From assembly GCF_002803065.1 (NCBI RefSeq), contig NZ_NNBL01000013.1, forward strand, positions 1 through 64,000: DNA of 64,000 bases, in the 5' to 3' direction. The stretch is from Streptomyces sp. CB01635 (GTDB lineage: Bacteria; Actinomycetota; Actinomycetes; Streptomycetales; Streptomycetaceae). The translations under genes were made by a program, and so were the position numbers. Positions 1-7,596 of the stretch are shown one piece after another. Positions within the stretch are counted from its first letter, which is position 1; the number at the start of each line of letters is the position of its first letter. The notes under the pieces were generated by a model. It was given only the letters and a program-made list of their open reading frames with translations. It was not told the DNA's origin and did no database searches.

Positions 1-61
1 GGCCTCGTACATCGGCGTGGAGGTCGACGGCCCGTACAAGCCGGACCACTACCGCTACTGA
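1..61 (+). CDS. C-terminal end of an unidentified gene (5' truncated)
   Basis: Read from base 2, the frame gives about 19 residues ending VEVDGPYKPDHYRY and a TGA at 59-61. The rest lies left of the window. The fragment is too short to assign to a family. It is co-directional with the following ABC-F gene but separated from it by a promoter and a long leader, so it is probably a separate transcription unit. Confidence 0.5.
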   Translation, partial: ASYIGVEVDGPYKPDHYRY

Positions 62-107
62 GCGCATGGAGCGCAGAGCCATGGAGTGCATCGTCGAGGG
101 CGTGTCG

Positions 108-141
108 TTGACATCCCGCACCCATCGTTATACGCTGTATA
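108..141 (+). promoter_or_regulatory. Promoter with palindrome over the -10, upstream of ABC-F gene
   Basis: TTGACA at 108-113 and TACGCT at 131-136 are 17 bp apart, a good housekeeping-type promoter. The -10 lies inside a dyad: TATAC-GCT-GTATA (129-141) is a perfect inverted repeat, and its flanks are nearly symmetric (CGTTATAC against CGCTATAC). A dimeric repressor bound there would cover the -10. The inferred start site is about 260 nt upstream of the ABC-F start codon, leaving a long leader (about 143-407) with no other clear gene. Confidence 0.55.
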
Positions 142-161
142 GCGATTCTGCTGCCGTCGAT

Positions 162-185
162 AGGAGAAGGACGTTGCTCGTCTGA
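162..185 (+). other. Strong ribosome binding site followed by a three-codon ORF in the ABC-F leader
   Basis: AGGAGAAGG at 162-170 is close to a full anti-Shine-Dalgarno match, but no long frame follows it. The only nearby start is TTG at 174, which reads Met-Leu-Val-stop (TGA at 183-185). Very short leader peptides upstream of ABC-F and other ribosome-protection genes are known to sense antibiotic-stalled ribosomes. Whether this one is translated is inference. From 186 to 407 I see only GC-rich leader and no convincing terminator hairpin. Confidence 0.3.
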
Positions 186-407
186 GGTCCCGAGTCACCG
201 TCGCGTCACGCAGCTCACGCCGTACATCCCGGCACTGCGGACGCTCCCGTGTGCGACCTCGACGTCACGAGCCGTCCCCCTCCCCGCGCCGCCGCCCATC
301 AGGCCGCGGTCCGGAATCCGGCATCTCCTACCGTCGTCGCCGCGCCCACGGTGTCTCGAACGCGTTGCACCCCCACCACCGTTCGCACCGAGCAACCGCG
401 AGGCCCC

Positions 408-2063
408 ATGACCACCCACCCGAACTTCTCCGGCCCCACCTCCATCACCTGCGCCGGCCTCACCTACGCCTGGCCCGACGGCACGCCCGTCTTCGAGGAC
501 CTTCAGGTCGCCGTCGGGCCCGGCCGCACCGGGCTCATCGGCCTCAACGGGTCAGGGAAATCAACCCTGTTGAAGCTGATCGCCGGGGAGCTGACCCCGG
601 CCTCCGGCACCGTCCGGGTGACCGGAGAGGTCGGCTATCTCCCGCAGAACGTCACGCTCGACACGTCCCTGCGTGTCGACGTGGCCCTCGGCATCGCCGA
701 GGCCCGCGCCGCACTGCACGCCATCGAGGCGGGCGACGCGAGCGAGGAACACTTCACCGCCGTCGGCGACGACTGGGACGTCGAGGAGCGCGCCGTCGCC
801 ATGCTGTCCGGGCTCGGCCTCGGCCACATCGGCCTGGACCGCACCATCGGCGAGGTGTCCGGCGGCGAGTCGGTGCTCCTGCGCCTCGCCGCGCTGCTCC
901 TCGGCAGGCCCGACGTACTGCTCCTGGACGAGCCCACCAACAACCTCGACCTCCGGGCCAGGCGGCGGCTGTACGCCACGGTCGAGGCGTGGTCCGGCGT
1001 GCTGGTCCTGGTCAGCCACGACCGTGAACTCCTGGAACGCGTCGACCAGATCGCCGACCTGCGAGGCGGTGAGGTCACCTGGTACGGAGGCAATCTGTCC
1101 GCGTACGAGGAGGCCCTGGCCGCCGAACAGGAGGCGGCACAGCGGATGGTGCGGGTCGCCGAGTCCGACCTGAAGAAGCAGAAACGCGAACTGGCCGACG
1201 CACAAGTCAAGTTGGCGCGGCGCAAGCGCTACGGACAGAAGATGTGGGACACCAAGCGCGAGCCCAAGGTCGTCATGGGTGAGCGCAAACGACAGGCCCA
1301 GGTCGCCGCCGGCAAGCACCGCATCATGCACGAGGAGAAGCTCGCCGAGGCCAAGGACCGGCTCGACGAGGCGGTGGACGCGGTACGCGACGACGACGAG
1401 ATCCATGTCGACCTGCCGTACACCGCGGTGCCGCCCGGGCGCACCGTACTGACCCTGCGCGAACTGCACCTCGCCCATGGCGCCCGCGTGCAGGGCGAGT
1501 TCGAGCTGCGCGGGCCCGAGCGGATCGCGCTCGTGGGGCGCAACGGGGCGGGCAAGACGACGCTCCTGCGCACCATCACCGGTGAGCTCGAACCCGTGGA
1601 GGGGGAGGCCGTGGCGCACGTGCCGCTGCGCTTCCTTCCCCAGCGGCTCGACGTACTCGACGAGGCCCTGAGCGTCGCCGAGAACGTGGCGCGGTTCGCA
1701 CCGCAGGCGACCAACAACCGCATCCGGTCCCGCCTCGCCCGCTTCCTGTTCAAGGGGGCACGCGCCGACCAGCAGGCCGCGACCCTGTCCGGCGGCGAAC
1801 GCTTCCGCGCGACCCTGGCCGCGCTGATGCTCGCCGAGCCGGCGCCCCAGCTCCTGATGCTGGACGAGCCGACGAACAATCTGGACATGGCGAGCGTGCG
1901 CCAGCTGACCTCGGCCCTGTCGTCCTACGAGGGAGCCCTGATCGTGGCCAGCCACGACGTGCCGTTCCTGGAGTCGATCGGGATCACCCGCTGGGTCCTG
2001 CTCGACGGTGAACTGCGCGACACCACACCGGAGGAGGTCCGTGGTGAAGCGGTGACACCGTGA
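408..2063 (+). CDS. ABC-F family ATPase (ribosome protection type)
   Basis: A 551-aa soluble protein with two ABC ATPase domains and no membrane segments, the ABC-F architecture of antibiotic ribosome-protection or translation factors. Domain 1 has Walker A GLNGSGKST, signature VSGGES and LLLDEPTNNLD. A charged linker rich in Lys, Arg and Glu follows (about residues 240-330), then domain 2 with GRNGAGKTT, LSGGERF and LMLDEPTNNLD. Start: ATG 408 gives the normal family N-terminus with a weak GCGAGG six bases upstream. The frame is open to a start at 249, but that extension is Pro/Arg-rich and looks non-coding. The gene has its own promoter at 108 and ends at a terminator facing the vgb-like gene. 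The antibiotic it acts on cannot be read from the sequence. A housekeeping translation factor is possible, but a second ABC-F and a streptogramin-lyase relic next door favour resistance. Confidence 0.9.
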   Translation: MTTHPNFSGPTSITCAGLTYAWPDGTPVFEDLQVAVGPGRTGLIGLNGSGKSTLLKLIAGELTPASGTVRVTGEVGYLPQNVTLDTSLRVDVALGIAEARAALHAIEAGDASEEHFTAVGDDWDVEERAVAMLSGLGLGHIGLDRTIGEVSGGESVLLRLAALLLGRPDVLLLDEPTNNLDLRARRRLYATVEAWSGVLVLVSHDRELLERVDQIADLRGGEVTWYGGNLSAYEEALAAEQEAAQRMVRVAESDLKKQKRELADAQVKLARRKRYGQKMWDTKREPKVVMGERKRQAQVAAGKHRIMHEEKLAEAKDRLDEAVDAVRDDDEIHVDLPYTAVPPGRTVLTLRELHLAHGARVQGEFELRGPERIALVGRNGAGKTTLLRTITGELEPVEGEAVAHVPLRFLPQRLDVLDEALSVAENVARFAPQATNNRIRSRLARFLFKGARADQQAATLSGGERFRATLAALMLAEPAPQLLMLDEPTNNLDMASVRQLTSALSSYEGALIVASHDVPFLESIGITRWVLLDGELRDTTPEEVRGEAVTP

Positions 2064-2095
2064 AGAGCCCTGATGAAAAGACCCTGTGAACAGAG

Positions 2096-2127
2096 CTTCG
2101 CCCCCGCGCCGTCGGCCGGGGGCGAAG
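2096..2127. terminator. Bidirectional hairpin terminator between convergent genes
   Basis: CTTCGCCCCC (2096-2105) pairs perfectly with GGGGGCGAAG (2118-2127) around a 12-nt loop. It sits between the stop of the ABC-F gene (2063) and the stop of the opposing vgb-like gene (2180). There is no U-tract, which is usual for Streptomyces. Confidence 0.7.
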
Positions 2128-2179
2128 AGCGTCTCCGGGAAGGACAGGCCGTGGGCACGACCCGCCGGACAAGCCGGTC

Positions 2180-3081
2180 CTAGAGCTCCATGCGCAGTAT
2201 CCGCCCCGTCTCCAGCGCGACGTACAGCGCACCGTCCGGCGCCACTGTGAGGCCGTGCGGTTCCGCGCCGCGGTCCGGGAGTTCGTACTCCTCGATGTGG
2301 CCGTCGGGCGTGATCGATCCGATGCGGCCGGAAGCCCACTCGGTGAACCAGCAGACGCCCCTGGCGGGGTCGGCCGTGATCGCGTGCGGCCGGCACGCGC
2401 GGTCCGGGAGAGGGAACTCCCGGACCGCGCCGTCGGTGCCCACCCGTCCGACCTGACCGGCGCCGATCTCGACGAACCACAGCGCGCCGTCCGTGCCGAC
2501 GGTGATGCCGACCGGTGCCGCGTGCTCGGTGGGCAGCGGGTGGACCGTGACCTCTCCGCCGAGATCCATGCGCCCCACGGCGTCCGCCCGGTTCAGCGTG
2601 AACCACAGCGCCTGGTCGGGCCCCGCGGTGATGGCCGAGGGAAAAGCGCCCCTGAAGGGCAACGGGAACTCGGTCACCCGGCCGTCCACGGTGATGCGGC
2701 CGATCCGGTCCGTGTGCAACTGGGTGAACCACAGGGCGCCGTCACCGCCCGCGGCGATGCCGTAGGGGCCGCTGTCCGGCGTCGCAACGGCGAAAGAGGT
2801 CGCCTGCCCTGTCACCGTCATCCGCCCGATGCGGTGGTCCTGGCAACGGGTGAACCACAGGGCCCCGTCCGGGCCCGGCGTGATGATCGAGGGGCCGCAC
2901 GCCGGGGAGTCGAGCGCATGACGGTCGAGCGCGCCATCCGGTGTGAGGCGGGCGATGCCCCCGGAGTGGATCAGGGTGAACCACAGCGCGTCGTCCGGCC
3001 CGGTGGTGACGTCGTAGGGGCCGGACGGAACTGAGGGTCCGCGACGGACACCTGCTTGAACACGGCGCTGGACTGAAGCAT
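2180..3081 (-). pseudogene. vgb: Virginiamycin B lyase homologue with a 5' frameshift
   Basis: The body encodes a seven-bladed propeller of repeated GPDGALWFT-type units, typical of virginiamycin B lyase (Vgb). Vgb linearises type B streptogramins by C-O bond elimination and does not use hydrolysis. The family's catalytic surroundings look intact (RPHAIT, WFTEW, EPHGLT). The only good start, ATG at 3081-3079 behind AAGGAG, reads MLQSSAVFKQVSVADP and is in a different frame from the propeller (SVPSGPYDVTTGPD onward). One extra C in the CCC run near 3038 would join the two. No usable start lies in the body frame. So this is either a natural pseudogene or a homopolymer sequencing error. It follows the second ABC-F gene by 42 nt and is probably co-transcribed with it. 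Confidence 0.75.
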
Positions 3082-3123
3082 GGGGTGACTCCTTGCGAGT
3101 TGGTGCGTGCGGCCGTCCGTGTC

Positions 3124-4743
3124 TCAGACCCGGACGGCCTGTGGTGCATTCGTCGACAGGGTGAGCTGAGCACCCTGCCAGCGCCGGCGGAGCCGGCGGT
3201 CGTGACTGACGACCACGAGAGCGCCGTCGTAGCCGGCCAGGGCTGCTTCGAGCTCCTCGACGAGTGCGGGCGAAAGATGATTGGTGGGCTCGTCGAGCAG
3301 CAGCACGTCCGACGGCTGCGTCACGAGCCGTGCCAGGGCGAGACGCTGGCGCTGCCCGGTGGACAGGCCCCGCACCGAGGCGGTGAGCTGCTCGGCGTCG
3401 AACAGGCCGAGGGACAGCAGGCGTTCGCGGTGCTCGGCGGTCTGTCCGGAGCGGCCGCGCGCGAAGGCGGCGAGCAGATTCTCGCCGGGCCGGCCGGGAC
3501 CCGGTTCCTGCGGGAGATAGCCGATCCGGCCCCGGCGGGTGACCGAACCGGTGTCCGGCGCCAGCTCGTCGGCCAGGACGCGCAGCAGGGTGGTCTTGCC
3601 CGCCCCGTTCGGCCCGGTGATCAGCAGCCGCTCGCCCGCCGCGATCGTGAGGTCCGTGCGGTCGAGCCGGCCGGCGACACCGATGCCGGCCGCGTCGAGG
3701 ACGGGGCCCTGCACGCGTGCCGCCCGCAGTACGGGCGCGAAGTGCAGAGGTTCCGGAGGGGAGGGCACCGGGTCGGCGAGGAGGCGGCGCAGCCGTTCCT
3801 CGGCCTGGCGCACCCTGCCGGCCAGGGACTGCTGCACGCGGCCCGCCGCCCGGTCGTAGGCCATCTTGTTGCCGTCCTTCATCGCTCGCCCCGGTGCCAC
3901 CCGCCGGGCGGTCGTCGCCGCCGCCTCGCGCAGTTGGGCCACGTCGGCCTGCCACTGCGCGTGTGCCTGGGCGGCGCGCCGGCGGGCCGCCGCCTTCTCG
4001 GCGAGATAGCCGGCGTAGCCGTTGCCGTACCGCACGATGCCGCGGCTGTCCGCGTCCACCTCCAGCAGGCTCGTCGCCACCCGCTCGAGGAACATCCGGT
4101 CGTGGGAGACCGCCACCGTGGTGCCACGCCGGGTGCGCAGGTGGTCCTCAAGCCAGCTCAGGGCTTCCTCGTCGAGATGGTTGGTCGGCTCGTCGAGGAG
4201 CAGCACCTCGGGACCGGCCGCCAGGACGGCCGCGAGGCGCAGGCGCACCTGCTCTCCGCCGGAGAGGCCGTCCACGGTGCGGTCGCGGTCCAGGAGGTCC
4301 AGGCCGAGGCCGTGCAGGGCGCGCTCCACGCGGGCGTCCGCGTCGTAGCCGCCGCGCAGCTCGAAGACCGTCATCAGGTCTCCGTATTCGGCCATGCCGC
4401 TCTCGTCGCCGTCGGCCATCGAGGTCTCCAGGCGACGCATGCGCTCCTCCATGGTGCGCAGTTCGCCCAGGGCCCGGTCGATCACATCCTGAACGGTGGC
4501 ATGCGAAGGGAGCTGTTCGTCCTGGGCGAGGTAGCCGACGCCGCCGTCGGCCTGGACGACGACCTTGCCCTGGTCGGGCTGCTCGCGCCCGGCCAGCAGG
4601 CGCAGCAGGGTGCTCTTCCCGGAGCCGTTCTCCCCGATGATCCCGGCGCGCTCACCCGCGGGGAGCGAGCACGTCACCGAGTCGAGGACGAGCCGGTCGT
4701 CGAAGGACTTGGTGACGGACAGGACGGTGATCTGCGTAGGCAT
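3124..4743 (-). CDS. ABC-F family ATPase, second copy
   Basis: A 539-aa ABC-F protein with two ATPase domains and no membrane segments. Domain 1 has GENGSGKST, LSGGEQVRL and LLLDEPTNHLDEE. Domain 2 has GPNGAGKTT, the variant signature LSTGQRQRL and LLLDEPTNHLSP. A long Ala/Arg-rich alpha-helical linker (about residues 235-310) separates them, as in Streptomyces antibiotic-resistance ABC-F proteins. Start: ATG 4743 (MPTQITV) matches the family start with GGAG upstream, and the frame stays open further upstream. The gene is divergent from a tetR gene and shares a 120-bp intergenic region with it, so TetR control is likely. It leads an operon with the vgb relic. The paired ABC-F and Vgb functions suggest streptogramin or macrolide resistance; that is inferred from context only. 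Confidence 0.9.
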   Translation of the reverse strand: MPTQITVLSVTKSFDDRLVLDSVTCSLPAGERAGIIGENGSGKSTLLRLLAGREQPDQGKVVVQADGGVGYLAQDEQLPSHATVQDVIDRALGELRTMEERMRRLETSMADGDESGMAEYGDLMTVFELRGGYDADARVERALHGLGLDLLDRDRTVDGLSGGEQVRLRLAAVLAAGPEVLLLDEPTNHLDEEALSWLEDHLRTRRGTTVAVSHDRMFLERVATSLLEVDADSRGIVRYGNGYAGYLAEKAAARRRAAQAHAQWQADVAQLREAAATTARRVAPGRAMKDGNKMAYDRAAGRVQQSLAGRVRQAEERLRRLLADPVPSPPEPLHFAPVLRAARVQGPVLDAAGIGVAGRLDRTDLTIAAGERLLITGPNGAGKTTLLRVLADELAPDTGSVTRRGRIGYLPQEPGPGRPGENLLAAFARGRSGQTAEHRERLLSLGLFDAEQLTASVRGLSTGQRQRLALARLVTQPSDVLLLDEPTNHLSPALVEELEAALAGYDGALVVVSHDRRLRRRWQGAQLTLSTNAPQAVRV

Positions 4744-4837
4744 GTGAGGACTCCGAAGCATTCGGGGACGGAGCGGCCGGCGCGGGCCGCGGGGCCGGGC
4801 GAACACTTCGGAAGATCATCGACGACCCCACTAGTAC

Positions 4838-4863
4838 GACAACAGTTGCATTAAGATGCTGTC
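4838..4863 (+). promoter_or_regulatory. Candidate tetR promoter and operator in the divergent region
   Basis: Two dyads touch here: CAAC-A-GTTG (4840-4848) and GCAT-TAAG-ATGC (4848-4859). TAAGAT (4852-4857) fits a -10 box and would start transcription at about the A of the tetR ATG (4864). No Shine-Dalgarno precedes that ATG, so a leaderless mRNA is plausible. The dyads could be the TetR operator serving both tetR and the divergent ABC-F gene. Confidence 0.4.
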
Positions 4864-5568
4864 ATGCCACCGCCTCCCCGAGCAACCGGAATACCGGATA
4901 CCGGCTCTGCCGCCCCGCATACCGCAACCGGTTCCGCCGCCGCTGCCGCCCCGGCGCCCCCGGTCCGACGCCCCGGCGGCCGCACCGCCCGCAACCGCGC
5001 CCAGGTGCTCGACGCGGTCCGTAGCGAGCTGGTCGAACACGGCTACGACGCACTCACGGTGGACGCCGTCGCGGACCGCGCGGGAGTCCACCGCACCACG
5101 GTGTACCGGCGCTGGGGTGACGTCGGCGGGCTGCTCGCCGACGTCCTGAACGCCGGCATGGGCGACGACTGGGAGCCCGCGGACACCGGCACGCTGTACG
5201 GCGACCTGGCGGCACTGAACGACGACATCCAGAAGGCCCTGTCCGAGCAGCCGTCGGTCACCGCGGCCCTGATCGCCGCGTCATTCCGTTCCGAACAGGC
5301 CGCCCGCGCCCTGCGCCGGTTCTGGGACGACCGCTACACGCGCTGCGAGGTCACCGTCGAGCGGGCCGTCGAGCGCGGGGACGTTCCGCCGGACACCGCC
5401 GCACGCCCCCTGCTCGTCGCCGCCACCGCGCCGCTCTATCACCAACTGGTCCTGCTGCGAGCCGAACCCGACCCGCTCCTGCCCGACGAGGCGGCCCGCA
5501 GCGCGGCCCTCGCCGCGTCAGCCGGCATCTTCACCCGGAGCCCTTCGGGGCGGCGCGCCCTGACCTGA
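4864..5568 (+). CDS. TetR family transcriptional regulator
   Basis: A 234-aa protein. After an Ala/Pro-rich N-terminal extension of about 40 residues comes a TetR helix-turn-helix (ARNRAQVLDAVRSELVEHGY, then LTVDAVADRAGVHRTTVYRR, about residues 42-90). The C-terminal ligand domain has the pattern seen in TetR proteins that control efflux or resistance genes. The gene diverges from the ABC-F/vgb operon, so that operon is its likely target. It is probably leaderless, since no ribosome binding site precedes ATG 4864; a start inside the extension cannot be excluded. Its last 130 bp overlap the 3' end of the convergent mca frame. Confidence 0.88.
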   Translation: MPPPPRATGIPDTGSAAPHTATGSAAAAAPAPPVRRPGGRTARNRAQVLDAVRSELVEHGYDALTVDAVADRAGVHRTTVYRRWGDVGGLLADVLNAGMGDDWEPADTGTLYGDLAALNDDIQKALSEQPSVTAALIAASFRSEQAARALRRFWDDRYTRCEVTVERAVERGDVPPDTAARPLLVAATAPLYHQLVLLRAEPDPLLPDEAARSAALAASAGIFTRSPSGRRALT

Positions 5569-6476
5569 CGCGGGCCGGCGCCGCGGCGTCCGACGGTGGC
5601 CGCCGTGGTGATCCCGGCGAACAGATCGCTCTCCGGCAGCTCCGTGCGCACCAGCGACCGCGCGAGTGTGTAGTCCTCGGTGGGCCACACCTCCTGCTGC
5701 ACCGGCGTCGGCACGGCGAACCAGACGCCGTGCGGTTCCACCTGTGAGGTGTGGGCGCGCAGCGCCCGGTCCCGCAGTGGGAAGTACTCGGCGCACGGCA
5801 CCCGCGTGGTGATGTCCGGCTGCCGCACCGGCTCGTTGGGCAGCGGCGCGTACGGTGCCGTGCTGCCCCGCTCCCGCAGCGCACGGTGCAGCGCCGCGCT
5901 GCGCGCCGGATGCGAGCCGTGGTTGTAGTACAGCTTGAGCGGCTGCCACGGCCGCCCCGCACGAGGATGCGCCGCACCGTCACCGGCCGCCGTGAAGGCT
6001 GCCACCGTGATCCGGTGCGCCATGACGTGGTCCGGGTGCGGATAACCGCCGTCCTCGTCGTACGTCGTGACGACATCCGGCCGGAACTGCCGGATCAGCC
6101 GCACCAGACGGGCCGTGGCCGCCTGTGGGGCGACGCGCGCGAAGCAGGTCGCAGGGAGAGGTTCGTCCCCGTGCGGCAGCCCCGAGTCCACATATCCGAG
6201 CCAGGAGTGCCGCACGCCGAGAATCCGCCGGGCCCGCTCCATCTCCCGGGCGCGCAGCACGGACATGTCCACCGGCCCGCGCGGGCGCGGACACCCCGGA
6301 TTGAGGATGGACCCCTGTTCCCCTCCGGTGCAGGTCACCACCAGCACGTCGACGCCCTCGGCGGCATATCTCGCCAACGTCGCCGCGCCTTTGCTGGACT
6401 CGTCGTCGGGGTGGGCGTGGACCGCCATCAGGCGCGGACGCGTTCGGGCGGCGCCGCGCACGAGCGTGCCGGTCAT
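5439..6476 (-). CDS. mca: Mycothiol S-conjugate amidase (Mca) homologue
   Basis: Mca cleaves mycothiol conjugates of electrophiles into a mercapturic acid and GlcN-inositol, an actinobacterial detoxification step. The 345-aa product has the zinc motif VHAHPDDESSKGAATLARYA, then TCTGGEQGSILNPGC, WLGYVDSG and the metal-binding HPDH, in Mca order. Start ATG 6476 follows AGAGAGGAG. The recognisable family ends near the LFAGITT residues. A further 60 or so low-complexity residues run to a stop at 5439, inside the convergent tetR gene, so the original stop may have been lost. It lies 2.3 kb from a cluster whose relatives make thiol-activated alkylating agents, so a role in self-protection is possible but unproven. 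A general housekeeping copy is the alternative. Confidence 0.85.
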   Translation of the reverse strand: MTGTLVRGAARTRPRLMAVHAHPDDESSKGAATLARYAAEGVDVLVVTCTGGEQGSILNPGCPRPRGPVDMSVLRAREMERARRILGVRHSWLGYVDSGLPHGDEPLPATCFARVAPQAATARLVRLIRQFRPDVVTTYDEDGGYPHPDHVMAHRITVAAFTAAGDGAAHPRAGRPWQPLKLYYNHGSHPARSAALHRALRERGSTAPYAPLPNEPVRQPDITTRVPCAEYFPLRDRALRAHTSQVEPHGVWFAVPTPVQQEVWPTEDYTLARSLVRTELPESDLFAGITTAATVGRRGAGPRQVRARRPEGLRVKMPADAARAALRAASSGRSGSGSARSRTSW

Positions 6477-6729
6477 CCGGACTCCTCTCTCGGGTCCTGG
6501 TCGTCCCCGAGGGGACGCTATGGACGGCAACTCGAGAGGCGCTCGAGACCTGCCACATGCGTCCTTGGGGCCGCTCGGCGCGGGCACGGACATCGACCCG
6601 CGGTGCACAAGCACTCGGAGTCGGCCACCAAACCCACTACAGAAAACGGGAGTTGGCGCATTTCCTCCGTAGGGTCCGGCGGCAGCAACAGCCCTGCGAA
6701 AGGGCTTGTGGACCGAGAGGGGAACCACC
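6477..6729. other. Divergent intergenic region with a small hairpin
   Basis: This region separates mca from the thioesterase-like gene. The clearest structure is AGCCCT-GCGA-AGGGCT around 6690-6706, a 5-6 bp stem just upstream of the strong ribosome binding site of the 16-codon ORF. I see no convincing -35/-10 pair and no copy of the TGCTC-N6-GAGCA element found in the cluster. Confidence 0.4.
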
Positions 6730-6780
6730 GTGCTCGAAGTATCGACCGCCCTCACCCCCACCCCGGCGGCCTCCGCATGA
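6730..6780 (+). CDS. Sixteen-residue leader ORF coupled to the thioesterase-like gene
   Basis: GTG at 6730 follows GAGAGGGGAACCACC, a strong ribosome binding site. The frame reads MLEVSTALTPTPAASA and stops at TGA 6778-6780, overlapping the ATG of the next gene (ATGA). The downstream ATG has no good binding site of its own, so ribosomes probably reach it by terminating here and restarting. It could be a coupling device or a small regulatory peptide. Confidence 0.45.
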   Translation: MLEVSTALTPTPAASA

Positions 6781-7526
6781 CCGGCACGTCGGTGCGCCTG
6801 TTCTGTCTGCCGTACGCCGGCGCCTCGGCGGGCGTCTATCTGCCGTGGTGCGAGCGTCTCCAGCCGCACATCGCCGTCACCCCCCTCGAACTGCCGGGGC
6901 GCGGGAGCCGGATGCGGGAGGAGCCGCGCCGCCGCCTGGAGCCGCTGCTGCACGATCTGGTGCCCACCGTGGCCCGTCTGTGCGACCGGCCCTTCGCGCT
7001 GTACGGCCATGGCTTCGGCGCCGTACTGGCCTACGAGATCGCGGCCCGTCTGGAGTGGGACCACGAACTGGTCGCCGAGCGGCTGTACGTCTCCGGGTAC
7101 CCGGCGCCTCACCTGCCCCCGCGCGAGGAGCCCATCGGGCACCTGCCGGACGAGGAGTTCCTGGCCCGCGCCGGCCAGCATCCCCGCATCCATCCCGGCA
7201 CGTTCGGCGAGGCGGGCCTGGCGAGGCTCCAACTCCCGGTGCTGCGAGCCGACTTCGCGCTCGCGGAGGCGTACGAGGAAGGACTCGACAACACTGTGCA
7301 CGCCCCCGTCACGGCGCTGGCGGGGCAGGACGACCCCACGGTGCGGGGTGCGGACCTGGGCGGCTGGCGCGATTACACCCGCCGCTCCTTCCGCGCCCGC
7401 CGTCTCCCCGGCGGCCACTTCCACTGGCACGCGGACGAACGGCCTCTCCTCAACGTGTTCGTCGATGATCTGACCCGCTGCAACGCCGCGCACAACCGCT
7501 TCCCGGTGGCCGAGCGGACGTTCTGA
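6777..7526 (+). CDS. Type II thioesterase-like alpha/beta hydrolase lacking the catalytic serine
   Basis: A 249-aa member of the type II thioesterase family, which normally removes aberrant acyl groups from PKS/NRPS carrier proteins. The family framework is clear: LFCLPYAGASAGVY at the N-terminus, LELPGRGSR, the aspartate region LAGQDDP, and the histidine in GGHFHWH. The nucleophile motif, normally GHSMG, reads GHGFG here: residue 79 is Gly (codon GGC 7011-7013). The Asp and His remain but the nucleophile is absent, so ordinary thioester hydrolysis should not occur. Start ATG 6777 overlaps the leader ORF stop. No synthase gene is adjacent; the leinamycin-type cluster begins about 1.2 kb downstream and carries its own intact type II enzyme. 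It may be a binding protein, an enzyme with altered chemistry, or a decaying gene. Confidence 0.8.
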   Translation: MTGTSVRLFCLPYAGASAGVYLPWCERLQPHIAVTPLELPGRGSRMREEPRRRLEPLLHDLVPTVARLCDRPFALYGHGFGAVLAYEIAARLEWDHELVAERLYVSGYPAPHLPPREEPIGHLPDEEFLARAGQHPRIHPGTFGEAGLARLQLPVLRADFALAEAYEEGLDNTVHAPVTALAGQDDPTVRGADLGGWRDYTRRSFRARRLPGGHFHWHADERPLLNVFVDDLTRCNAAHNRFPVAERTF

Positions 7527-7596
7527 GACGCGTGAGAACATGGCGCCCGGCTCCGGCCGGGCGCGACGTGGCAACGAGGAAGGAACCCGCACGCAC

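Noticed and set aside
249..407. Upstream start for the first ABC-F gene
   Set aside because: The added residues are Pro/Arg/Thr-rich with no similarity to ABC-F N-termini; ATG 408 gives the standard length.
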